NCBI RefSeq assembly: GCF_023278565.1
Contig: NC_064674.1
Span: forward strand, 248,001-312,000
Length of the DNA: 64,000 bases
Reading direction: 5' to 3'
Source of the DNA: Colletotrichum lupini
Taxonomy: Eukaryota; Ascomycota; Sordariomycetes; Glomerellales; Glomerellaceae
The position numbers and the translations under genes were made by a program. Shown here in pieces: positions 34,596 to 46,574 of the stretch (position 1 is its first letter; each line of letters begins with the position of its first letter). Under the pieces are notes generated by a model that searched no databases, was not told the DNA's origin, and worked only from the letters and a program-made list of their open reading frames with translations.

Positions 34596-37500
34596 AACCT
34601 TCCTCCTATATACTTTTTCTTAGCACGCACTATTAATACGGGCTACTTTACTATACTAACCTCTTTAATAAGGCCTATTCTACCCCCCTTTCTCTTATAC
34701 TAACTATAACTAGCTTAGGTAACGGCCGCTATACGTTACTATAGCTATTACCCTTTTTAAATACTTTTAATACCCTTTTAAGCTTTATTATAATCGTTTA
34801 ATCTATATTACTTCGGTCCCTAATTAAAAAACGCTATATTCTAGACTTTATTAAGGTAATACTTATAACCCCTAAGATTATAAAAGTTATAATTATAGGA
34901 CCTAAGTTAAACGCGTTTATTATTACGACTTAGCTTAGACTAATAATAATAACTTAACCCCCCCCCTAATTATAAAGCGCGTTTTAATAGGACTATAATT
35001 ATTAATAAAATTAGGACCCGTCTTTCTAGCCTCTATTTTATAAAAAATATTACTTTTATAATTATTTAAAAGTCCTTTTAATTATTAAAAAACTCTAAAT
35101 ATATTATTATTATAAACTATTATATTACTAAGCTCGAGGCTCTTTTTAAAAAACCTTAGCTATTATTTATTAAAACTTCTTAATATAAGCCGGATTATAG
35201 AATTATAACGGGCCTCTTTTTTATTAAAATACTCTCTTAGAGCTCTAGTTATTATACTTAGCGTCTTATTAATTACTAACCCTAGGGGCTTATAGCTCGA
35301 GCTTTAAGTATAATAAGTAACTTATAAAAAGGAGCTAAAAACGTACTTCCCTCCCTTAATACCTATATTTTTATTTACCTCGACCCTAAGAATCCCTATT
35401 ACGAAGTAAAAATATAGTTTATTTATAAAAAAGTTATTAAAAACTACTTATTTAAAAGTAAAAATATTAGCCTAGTAACTAAGGTTCTAACTAGTTATAT
35501 ACTTATTTTAAAAACCTTAAGAGTATAATAAGCTATACTTAGTTACTATATTTAGCTACTTAAACTCTTTAATATAACTATTATTAAAGGATCCGAAATT
35601 TAATTTACTTATATTATTAAAAGCATTAAAACTCGGATCCCTAGCCTTAATAAGTAACCCCTTAACTTTAATATATACGTTTAAGATAAGGTTAAAATAA
35701 TAGCGGGGATAACCCCCTTTTATTACTAAACCTTTAGCCCGACGAACGGCCCCTATATAACTTATATTATATCCTTTTTAAAACTAATAAAAAGGCCTTT
35801 TAATATTTTTAAATTAGTAATAGCCTAGTTACTTACTTACTAACCCCTTTTTAAGTAGTACTAAGTCTATTTAGATTAGTATAGTTCTAAGGATTATATT
35901 AGAACTTAACGCTACTATTATTATAAAAAGCTAAGATATAATAATAACCATACTACGATCGTCCCTTAGTATATAAATTACTAAGGGCTATATATAAATG
36001 ACTATACGAGCTATCCTATATATCCCTAAAAAAAATAGTATTATTATTTACTAAACCTCTTAATAAAAAAAACTCTTACGTAAAGTAAGTAAAGAACTTT
36101 ATATATAAGTTACGAAGCTCGACCTCCCCCTAAGCCCTACCTCTAAGTTAGACCTTATAAAGTCCCTAGGTACTTAGCTCTAAAATAAGATTATAAATAT
36201 TAAAATAAAAAGACTTATTAAGGATATTATTTAAAAGTTTATAGTTATTAATATAATTACGTACGATACTAAAAACTATTTAAGTAGATAAGAATAAACC
36301 TACTTAATTATTATAAAGTTAAATAGTATTATAAATTCTATTTTAAAAAATAGTAACTACCCCCCCTCTAAGAAATAGGGCTCTAAACTCCCCCTTAAAA
36401 ATAGCTTAAAATACGAAGAGCCTACCCTAAAAAGGAAGAATAAAAGTAAATATAAAAATGCCTCGCGTAGGCGCTCTATAACTACCCGTAGCTATTATAT
36501 TTAATATATATTAAAATTAAAATATTATAAATTAATATATAAAAAAACGGCTATAAATATAACTACGCCCTTATTACTACTGAATTTAAATAAGTAAATA
36601 TCTTATTACTATAAGAACTATAATATAATATAAATAAACCGCAGAATATTACTAAATCTTACCCTAACTTTACCCTATACTTACTAATTTAGAGCTAAGC
36701 TATAATTATTAATAAACCCTAGGTCTTTATATACGTCCGCCGGACCTTTTTATACTTAGTAGCGTTCGATATTATAAAGCTCTCTTATTAAAACTTATTT
36801 AGAATACGTATCCTAGGGTATTATATCCTTAATATTTACTACGCCCCTAATAAAAAGTATATATTAATAATACTTAACTACTAGACCCCCCCGTAAAAGC
36901 TATTTATTATAAGGGATCTAAACTCTCGTTATATTAACTAGTAGCCGGGGACCCCCTTATATACCCCTAGGAACTACTTTACTAACTAAATAAACGGCTA
37001 CTATTTTACTATACTTAACCCCGTAGGGGTCCCTATTTATAAAACGAGTAACGTACTTAACTTAACTATTTCTAATATCCCCCTAGCCCGGACTTAGATT
37101 ACTAACTATATATATACTAAATCAGACTATAATACCCTTATTACGACTATCCCCCTTTTTATTAACTTAGGTAATACGTATTAACTAAGAAAAAAGAAGC
37201 GGAGGATTAAACTAAAGAATATACTATAGTTTATAAAGAGGGTTAGGGAGCTAACTTAAGTATTATATACTATATATAATACTATATAAAACCTCGATCT
37301 AGTTATAAAAAGCCTTAATAACGTATTTTAATATACTTATACTTCTTCCTCTACCCCGTACTATATAAGGGGTAGGGGGACGAAGTAATAGGACGAATTA
37401 TATACTAAGGCTAATAAACGCTTTAAAATAGTATATATAGCCGACCCCTAATCTCTTATTATAGCTATAATTAATTAGTAATATAATAGTACTATATAAA

Positions 37501-40500
37501 GGGCTAAGGCCGCTATATAAGCTAAAATAGTCTTTTTTATTAAAAAGGATTCGGATATATACTGAATTATAAGTTAGAACCGGCCTAGGCCTTAGGTCTA
37601 ATCCCCTCTTTTATAGGACGATAAGAATATAATTACTAAACTTATTAAAAAAGTAATACTCTTTTAAAAAAAGCTCTTAGAGCGTATAACTATAGAGAAT
37701 AATATATATCTTAACTTTATAATACGCCCTTAATAACCATTATTTTAAAATCTTATTATTTATTAGTATAAAATAAACGATATAATACTTAATATAAGAA
37801 ATACTACCCTTAGTACGGATAATATTATAGTTTTAATACTACGGGCCTACTAGCTATATATTAATAACTACGTCCGTTACTTTTATTAAGCCTATTTCGT
37901 ATTTAAATACTACCCTAAGGCCTAGCGAGACGCTAAAATAATAATAATACCGAAGCCTAACTAGGATATACGTATTTATAAAAACTAGCGCCCGATCTTA
38001 TTTTTAATAACCTTAGGGAAGGGGCTAGAGCGCCTTATAACTAGGAGAATATTCTATATTATTATTACCTAAAGCATACTTAACTTATAAATAGCCGGGG
38101 TACTATTTAAATAATTAACTATAAATATAGCTAGGGTAATAGCCTATAATATATAAGCTATTTTTAATAAAAAGCTAGTTGTTATTATTATTATAATAAA
38201 TATTAAAAAAGCCTTTAACTTAATACTATATAACTAGCTATATAATCGGCTCTAGGTATAGGGTTAGCCTAAGAATATTATTACTTAAGTATAGTACTTT
38301 AACTAATTATACTAAGCCTCGGTCCGCTATAAAAAATATTAAACTCTTATATTCCCCCTTTTTTATAGTTTATTATAGGGGTTACTAATCTTACTTATCC
38401 TTTTCTTATTATATACTAAATAAATCTATTAAATTAGCCCGGAGTCATTTAAATTTAACTATATTAATAACTATATAATACTAAGTATTAAAAGGGACCT
38501 TACTAAGGCTACTTTTTAAATATAATAAATTCTAAATAATACTATTACTTAGGGTAGGGATAATACTATTTAGTTTAATTTTAAAAAGACCGAAGTCCTT
38601 TATTTTATAAAGCGGACCTTACTAAGAATTAAAAATATTACCTCCCCCCCTATTTATTATAATAATAAGGAGATTAGACCTTATAAAAAGGGTATTATAA
38701 AATAGTTAAGTATTATTTTTAATAAGAAGCTACTTTTTTATAGCTATATTACTAACTACCGAAATAAGGCTAGGTCTATAGCTAGCTATATTAAAAGCCT
38801 TAATAAAGTTTTTAATAGTACGCCCCTAGTTACTATATGCAAAGCAATTTATATTATTATTATTTTTAAAGCCCTATACGGCGCTAAGTTATAATACCCT
38901 AGCCCGACCTAACTTATTTTTAAAGTTAGAGTTAACTCTAAAATACGCGCCCGACTAAAAGTTTAATACGGGCTAAAGTTAGTTATTAAGACCCTTTAGA
39001 CCCCTATTAATATTACTTTAAAAGGCTCCTTTTTAATATAACGAACTATACTAATTACGGCGCTATTGCGCGAAGTAAGTATATTATTAATAAAGCTTTT
39101 TTTAAACTCTTTTAAAAACTATTACGCTATTAAGCTTTTTATATTAAATTATTCTTATCCCCTAGCCTAGAGGATTTATAATTATAAGCTATTACGTAAC
39201 CGCAGGAACCCCTCTTACTTAATTATACTTATTTAAATAGCTAGTCAAATTAAACGTCCCCCGTAACTAGCCTTATTACCCTACGACTTTTTAATTATAA
39301 ATAACTTTAATAATACCTAAGAAGCAACTAAGATAGAAGAGATATAAAACTATTATAAATAGTATAAATCTCTCTTTATTATATATATTATAGCCTATAT
39401 AAATAGGTTATAAATAACTCTAAAGGCTATGGGCTTTAGGTATATTATTTACTAAGGACCGTAACTAATTTATTTTAAATACTACCGCCTTTTTTAAACT
39501 AAGGTTTTTAATATTAAAATAAGAGGGGTTATTATAAGTCTTTACGCAGTACTAAGGCTTAGGAATAAGTTTATTATAACTATTACGGTTTATTTAAATA
39601 ACTAAGCCGCTATTAAGTACTTAAATAATACCCCCCCCTTATTTTTTTAATAAACTATTTTTAAATTTAAAGAGCTTATTAAGAACGCTAAGGTCCTTAT
39701 TATTTCTTACTAAACGCTTAGCTATAAGGGTATTATAAGGAACGAAATAGCGGACTAATTAGCTAAAAAGAGTACTATTATAAGTCCCCTTAACTTATTT
39801 ATATACCCCCTAATTATTATTTATATTAAGTATTATATTTAAGAAAAATAGCTAACTATACTTTAGGGCTAGTAAGAGGATTATTAACTAGATTTTTATA
39901 GGGCCCTCGCTTTATTTATTAATAGCATAGCGAGCCCCGAGCTAAAGTTACTTATATAATACTAGTTTTATTAGCTCTTTTTAACTAGGTCCGGCTATAA
40001 GGACTACGCTATATACTACTACTTATATAACTATAATAATACTAACCTCTACTACTTATATAAAAAAGAAAAAGTACCCGACTATATTTATTATTACTAT
40101 TTAGTTTTATATAGGGGCACGCTATAATTTACCTAAACTAACTTCGTTTAGTATTAACTTAATAAAAACTAGTTTATTTATATTATATTACTATAGAGCT
40201 CCCGGTTCTTTACTAATATTTATTTAAAATAAACCGATATTTATTAAAATTAAGTTAGCGCGCGCGGAATTAGCTATAATAATATTAAACCCGTATTTAT
40301 TATTAAATAGTACGGTTATAATAAAAGTATTAGGGTACCTCTTTTTAGCCTTTATATTAATAAACTAACGTAATAAGACGTACTATATAGTTCGTATCTT
40401 AACTAGCTATTTAGAATAAACCTTTTTAAGCTAAACCCCCCTATTATAATAGGTTTATTAATACAGCCATTAGCTCCCCTAGTAAATATTAATCTTATAG

Positions 40501-41086
40501 AGCGAGTATATTAATACGGCTCGTTCAACCGGGATACGTAATAGGCTATATACCCCGTCGGCCTTATAAAGCTTATATCTACTTATAGTAGTACTAATAG
40601 TAATATTACTCTTTATTTATATTATATTACTATTTTATTTTACTATATAATATAATATATTACTTTATATTATAATATATATTATATACCTCCCCCCCTT
40701 ATTTTATTACTTTATATTTTATACTATACTACTTTTCTTTTACTTACTAAAAGAGCTAGACTTTTTACTTTGGGTAGTAATACTTATTATAATACGACAA
40801 CGGTCTTCTTATAAATATATAAAATACTACTTAGTTAGTTTATTATATTACTAATATAATACTCGAACCTTATTAAGTATATTTACCCTAAGTTATAAAA
40901 TAGTACGGGGGGCTATACGTAAATAAAAGGGTTAATTTTAAATTATATATTATACTATTTTATAAGAGGGTATTATATAGGCTCTACGGGGCACGGTATA
41001 TAGTTTTATAATTTTAATGCGATATAGTCGCCTTTCGCCTTACTTAAGGACACCACGGCGTAAAATAGCATAAATAAACAAACAAA
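34596..41086 (+). mobile_element. Complete RIP-degraded LINE (Tad1-like) retrotransposon
   Basis: 6491 bp between perfect 15-bp duplications, ending in the A-rich tail CATAAATAAACAAACAAA. Motifs are legible through the RIP changes in the order expected of ORF2. An endonuclease C-terminus lies near 37040-37150 (DLTISNIPLA-like, then S-D-[H changed to Y]). The reverse transcriptase has an I-K-K-A-F-[D to N]-L block near 38196-38215 and the catalytic Y-[V]-[D]-[D] box at 38460-38471, read now as TATATTAATAAC. An RNase H signature N-E-I-A-D-[Q to stop]-L-A-K lies near 39745-39770. EN, RT and RNase H in one ORF fits the fungal Tad1 clade. The first about 2 kb should hold ORF1 but is not legible. 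All frames are closed, so the element is dead. Confidence 0.82.
36600..40100 (+). pseudogene. LINE ORF2 remnant (endonuclease, reverse transcriptase, RNase H)
   Basis: The approximate extent of the degraded polyprotein. Many stops are TAA or TAG where CAA or CAG (Gln) fits, and the acidic catalytic residues have mostly become Asn (GAC to AAC), as expected from G-to-A change on this strand. The stretch after RNase H (about 40000-40080) is rich in Tyr where Cys and His of a terminal zinc-binding motif could have been, but that is inference. Confidence 0.6.
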
Positions 41087-41101
41087 ATAGGTTTGCCATC
41101 C
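41087..41101. repeat. Target-site duplication of the LINE, right copy
   Basis: ATAGGTTTGCCATCC, directly after the A-rich tail. Normal composition resumes immediately. Confidence 0.9.
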
Positions 41102-41535
41102 CGCAAACCACCCCACTTCACTTCTCCTATGCGATGTCGCTTGTCGTCTTTTGTAGCACCATTAAAGATGTCATCATTAGAACTGTTTTCTCGTACTTGT
41201 GACTCACAAAGAATTTACTTTCATCCATTAACAGTATTTTTCGATGTTCCGTCCCGCCGCCGAAGCGTCCGTCAGCGAGTGCAGAAACTCATCATGGAAA
41301 CAACTTCCGCTTCGAAGTAGCGATTCCGTCCAAGAAATCCGATCCTAGCACATATGTAGAGGTTCCCGATCAATCCGCTCCACAGCCAGCTACCGTCAAC
41401 CCATCCGACGTCACGAGAGTTGTCACCCCGACCCAGACTGTATTTACTACCGACTATCGTTATCGCATCATTTCCGGCGTCTCCCCAAGCCAAGCGTCCA
41501 CAAAACCCTCCCATATGATCGCGCATCCTGTGATC

Positions 41536-42930
41536 GCAAACGTCGTCTCCTTTGACACCCACTTCGTCCGACAAGACGGCTTCGCCTCTGAAAAGACAGC
41601 AAGCGAGCGCTTCTTCGACGTCATCAGATAGATTGCCCATCAACCTACATGAACTGACGCCACGTCCCGCCAAGTCCCACCGGTCAGATACTCGGCCCGG
41701 CCTTCTCAACCGTGCATCTTCCACCCGAAGCGGTGCCAGTCCGTCGCGTGCCTCGCCCAGAAAGTAACTTGCCGATAGGCAGTACAGATGGCGCCTATCG
41801 CGATTCACCAATCTTGGCCCAATGAAGAGAGCGTTCCCTCTTCGTTGCATGACGTGTGGGGGACACTCGCAAGGTTTACCAAAGGGTACCAACGTGATAT
41901 CCGTGAGGAACAAGGTTTGACTCTTTCATCCCAGAGCAACCTTTCGCGAGACCTTACTGATTGCTGACTGCTTCGCCGCAGGCCGACGTTGCTGCTGCCA
42001 CGGAGTTATTACTCAAAGGACAAATAGTCAAGAGGTGGTACTACGATGACGCCCCGGCCCGAGACGATATTGGGGATTCGCCGTCTATTGAGCAAATTAT
42101 GAATATACTGGAGAATTCCAGGTTTTATTCCGATGTGGGCTATTACGAAGCTTCGTGGAATCAAGTCATCTACGGCGAAGTGTTGCGGCTGGCGGTGCCA
42201 TTGCCATGTCGAGGGTCCGAGGTAATAGTGTCATACGTACTGTGGTGAGTACATCTTGGGACGGGCACTTCTGCCAACAACAGGGGGCCCAGTGACACGA
42301 GTTTCTGTCCATCCCGACTAATGCAAAACGGCCCGACTGCTAAGATCATCGATTACTATGTTGACACCGGAGGATTCTCCCGCAAGATCGACTATTACAT
42401 GCTCATCAACCCCGAGGCGCCATACGCGAGCGCGATCCAGGAACTCCGGTATTAGGATGACCTGTCTCTCAGTCAATCACACCGGCTACCAGCCCTTGTG
42501 CCGAAGACCCGTCGACTGAGCATCGAGACCAAGGGTCCCGACGAAGAGCTCATCGATGCCAAGACATAACTTTTGATCCGGCCAGATGCTTAGTGGGTTA
42601 TCCTCAACGGCTTGCCAATCACAACGAAGCCCCCCCGGCCTCTGCCAGACTTCATACCCAGCGTCACAGCCGAGGGTCACAAGTGATATCTCGTAGCCTG
42701 CACTCGCAATGACACCGAAACGGTGTGTTACGTCTCGGGCCGTGTTATGACTTGGTTAGACACATGTGAGCTAATTTGCGGCAGATATCTTAGGTGAGCC
42801 AAGAGTTGGGCACAACCGAGAAAGCCATCGGCGTCTGCTCCATCGTGCGACCTGGCGCGATAGGCACGTATGGTATCCTGGCCTACCTTTCAGCGATATT
42901 TCATCCCGCCATAAACGTCGATCGCCGCAA
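41536..42930 (+). pseudogene. Broken PD-(D/E)XK nuclease-like fungal gene
   Basis: The exon structure can still be followed. Exon 1 is read in one frame from about 41536 to 41914 through a TAA at 41765-41767 (SRASPRK, stop, LADRQYRWR). A 67-nt intron 41915-41981 has a GCTGAC branch site and CGCAG acceptor. Exon 2 starts at 41982 (ADVAAATELLLKGQIVKR) and contains YYEASWNQVIYGEVLRLAV, the usual E-x-x-W-N block. A probable second intron starts with GTGAGT at 42244. The next exon has FSRKIDYYMLINP (catalytic Asp) near 42378-42415 and LSIETKGPDEELI near 42516-42555 (Glu-x-Lys). Further stops fall at 42453 (TAG), 42567 (TAA) and 42592 (TAG), each where Gln fits. A later IGVCSI...GILAYLSAIFH block reaches about 42910. 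It is read as a decayed member of a family common in Pezizomycotina. Biological role unknown. Confidence 0.6.
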
Positions 42931-44689
42931 GATGACAATCAGGGCGTCAAGTCATTATGCGCTTGGCGGAGGAAGGCCTGCCGCTGCTCTAGGTTTATAG
43001 ACGTTGTCATAGATGGAATTTGAGGCAATGCCTTTATGGCTTTGGGTCGGGCAACCTTGGAACATCGTTCATGTCATGGAGAATACGTCTGCATTGATTG
43101 CTTAGGTAGACTGAGATGCGGGTGAGATAGAGCGAGAGCTAGACTGTCGTAATGGAGGGATTACCGGTCATTTATGCGAGCCTTTGTGCCTCTTGTCCAA
43201 TCAGTCACCACACGAGAACGTGCCAAGCAGGAGCCGGTTCTCGTGCTGTGTCCTCAGGAAATGCGGCGGGTCTGATAGATGCACTCGTGGTGCGTATGGT
43301 CGGGTTGTTGTTTAGGTATATGATGAATGAGCTTGACGAGAGATGTAGAAACATGTCGCTGAATGAGATGCCCGGTGCGCTTTCTCTCTTCTCCTCGATT
43401 GTGGGAATCGGATGATAGAGTTGAAGTGGGATTGTCAATTTAGTCGCTGGTTAGTGTCGGCGTACTTTACTTGGGATCTTGGACCTAGGTACTTAGGCTG
43501 ACTTACCTGACCCGGGGTAAGTTCCTTCTGTACCTTGAGGAATCGCGAGCTTAGATAAGATGGCTAAGGTACTGATAACCTTGCCCGACGGTGTCCGGGC
43601 AAGCTTACCATTCTAGGCACCTTGGGCTACCTGCGCGGCCTTGGGCGAGGTGCTTTTGTAAGGTGCTCCAAACTTCCACCTAGGCAGTTTGATGAGATAC
43701 CTTAGGGATAAGAATGCTTATCCGATGCACTGCCAACCCGAAAATTCAAAGACACCCCCGCTCACTCATTGCCGCCGTTCATATTTGGTTTGGTCCTTGC
43801 TCGGACGGGCTCCAGGCAAAGGCGAATCTAAGAATCTGGCGACATAGCGGGCGGCATCAGGTAATCATTCGTTGTCTATTGATGAGACAAGCAGCAGAGC
43901 TTAACCACTTGACTGCTCCTAACACCTTAGCAGGTACCTACACGGGAGGGGGGCGCTCTCAACAGAGGTCCTTTTCAATGCTGCTTAAGGGGGGTATGTC
44001 CGTAGGGGACCAGTCCGCTGGTTGAGTGACCCTTCGTCTTGAAGGCGGACGCTCTATATGCCAAAGTGCCCCCTTTCCCCTCGTTGACTGTTCTTGATAA
44101 TGCCCCGAATCCCTCGGGCTTTGAGATCTCTACCTACTGGAATACCTGGTCTAAGGTGTTCAAGGAAATCCGCCCTGCTAGCATAGCGGGCTAAGATATG
44201 AGAGGAATGGGCGCACTTGCCGTTAAGTCAATATCAATACTGCATTGTGAACACGGGGTGGTATCTATCTTGGGCTACTACCCAATTAAGCGATCTTCTA
44301 AGCGAATTCAGCCAGCAGAAAGAACGACCTCTGCCGTGCGCCCCTCCTCCACTAGTCTTTGAGGGTCTGCGCAGCGGTAGGTAAGGTACGTTCCTTATAC
44401 CTAGGTATCTTACCTAGGTAGTAAGATAGGTATCCCGCCGTGCCCGCGACTCCCTTGTTACTCAGCCAACGGCCCCCAGTCCATCCGTCTACATCATCAA
44501 ATCAATCGCATCGGCTAAACCTCAACCCAAGAATGTCGTTTGCGCACATAAAACTTGTGAAGCTTCCACTGGGAAACAAGAGCACTATCAAGCGATGGTT
44601 CTCCGGCCATCCCACCAGCCCGGGATCTCTCTCCGTTCGAGGCCTTGAGGCAGGAGCTTGATCTGAACGACAGCATGTTCGTCTCAGAT
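42931..44689. other. No gene; clusters of CCTAGG palindromes
   Basis: Frames at 43152-43415 and 43714-44025 have no domain. From about 43480 to 44440 the sequence repeatedly carries ACCTAGGTA, TACCTTAGG and similar short palindromic strings, densest at 44380-44435. Confidence 0.45.
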
Positions 44690-45170
44690 GCAGCTCAAGG
44701 TCACCTCCCGCCATGACCCTTTGGGCATCCAATGTACTCCATGTCTAACTTCTCTCGCTCTGTCAGTACCACTGCTCCTATCACCAAGGACTACGTGCCT
44801 GGAGGTATACCGCACGAACAAATCGACTTTTGCATCTACCTTGACCCGACAGCCGACGCACAAGCAAGGTACTGGCTTTGCGACAAATACTACCCAGCGC
44901 GAGTCTGTCTCATACGTTCTACGGCGCCCTTTGTCAGACCCGATCTCCGCCGGTCTAAAGACTGAGAGACCTGGCCATGACTTGTATGGGGCTGTGTTGC
45001 GAATTAGCGTCTAGAAGGCGGGGCTTGAGGAAATGCTCCGTTGCGAGCTCTGGGGCGGCTCATGAAGGGGATATTTCTCTCTTCTACAGTAGATGATGTC
45101 GAGCGGAATGTCCAGCCAGATAAACTGGCCTTGGGTTGAAAAACGGACCTGCACGTCTGATTAGTTTATT
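44690..45170 (+). pseudogene. Second broken PD-(D/E)XK-like gene fragment
   Basis: A frame from about 44732 carries VSTTAPITKDYVPGGIPHEQ and then IDFCIYLDPTADAQARYW, the block around the catalytic Asp in the same family as 41536-42930. After a frame change near 44940, LKTERPGHDLYGAVLRISV stands where the Glu-x-Lys strand (usually S-I-E-T-K) and the following helix belong. It is followed by a TAG where Trp fits and further stops. The Glu-x-Lys is no longer intact. Upstream exons are not recognised (44440-44661 has no clear match). Confidence 0.5.
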
Positions 45171-45782
45171 GCATCACTTGAAATTACCCAAGAACCAATG
45201 CGACATGTTTTTCCGGCATACCGGTGCCTCAATGCTGTCTGTGATGCCAAGGCTTCAATGAACGCGCGATCCAATGGTAGCGGCAACCTGCAAGGAGCTG
45301 GCTGCCTGAGAATAGCATCCCACACGCGTCAAGATTTGACCCGTATGAGTTACAATCCATCTGGTTTTGCTTGCTGCCTTGAAACGTCTACAATGGTTAT
45401 CCGTATCGGATTGGAGTCAAAAACGGAATACATTGGTGATGAAATGTGCTCGTAGTCCCATGCTTGAAGGGGGTGAACAATCGTCATGAGTGTGGTCGGA
45501 TTCCAACTGTCAGATTGGCCAGTCACACGCGGCGGGCTCAAGCCACATTACTAAGCGCGGCGAGCTCACCCCTCGGCGCGAATCGCGCAGCAGAACTTTT
45601 GTTATAGTATGGAGTAGAAAGGTCTATAGATATACATTAATTAAGGGACCAATTGGCCCTACACGGTAGTTCAACTCTATTACGAGCTACTAAATCTAAA
45701 TAACTGTCTTATTAATTACTTCTTATTATAAGTATTATAAATTTAATTAGTAATATTATACTAAGAATTAATTTTACTATAT
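45171..45782. other. No recognisable gene; transition to AT-rich DNA
   Basis: Frame 45198-45455 lacks a domain. Composition switches to RIP-type AT-rich sequence between 45600 and 45700. Confidence 0.45.
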
Positions 45783-45920
45783 ATTCTATTTTTATTAACT
45801 ACTTAGGCAGTTTTTAATATTGTTTATATAATATTAATATATAGTATTAATGTTTACTCCTGTTATTTTAACAAACTAATTTTTTTTTAGAAAAGAATTT
45901 AACTTTTTTTTTTAAAAAAG
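45783..45920 (-). mobile_element. R1 short-form remnant
   Basis: Recognised from TTCTATTTTTATTAACTACT followed by AGGCAGTTTTTAATATTG and the paired ATATAGTATTAATG block. Heavily RIP-mutated. Duplications were not resolved. Confidence 0.5.
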
Positions 45921-45929
45921 TTTATATAA

Positions 45930-46038
45930 TAGTTTTTTTTCTAGCTTTATAAGTATAAAAGATCGACCTTAACGGGATTACGCTTTTAAAAAGAATTATA
46001 TAATATAGTATACTTTTTAATTATATAATATACGTAAT
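45930..46038 (-). mobile_element. R2 3' part, interrupted by R1
   Basis: Begins with the R2 3' terminus (TAGTTTTTTTTCTAGCTTTA on the plus strand) and continues through GATCGACCTTAACGGGATTA to the R1 insertion at 46039. R2 sequence resumes briefly at about 48043-48069. Confidence 0.6.
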
Positions 46039-46574
46039 CCCTTTAGGGTCCGGTCCGCCTTATTAAGGGCTATCTCTATTTTTATAAATAAGCTAATTTA
46101 TTAAAGTTAATATTTAATATCTTTATTATTTATTTTTTTATTTTTATTTATTTTGATATTCTACCTTTGCTAGCTGCTCGGGCGATTCTCGATATCGATT
46201 ATACGGTATTAATATATAGTATTAATAAATACTCCCACTATTTCGATAGATATATTTTTATTATATAGTTTAATAAAACTTTATAACTAACTATAGCCGG
46301 CCGTAGTTATTATTAAATATTAATAATCCCGCTATAGTATATTAATTACTCTCTAAATAACTAAAACCTACTTCTTATTTTCTAACTTATTTAATAACTC
46401 TAAAATATCCTTTTTAATCTTTTTAAATCTCTTATTTTATTATTATAATATTAAAATATTAATTATATTTTATAATTAATTAAGTATTTTATTAAGATTA
46501 TATTATATTAATTAAGTCTAGTACGTATAGATTTAACAAAGTAATATAGGATATTTTTATAAAAAATATAAAAA

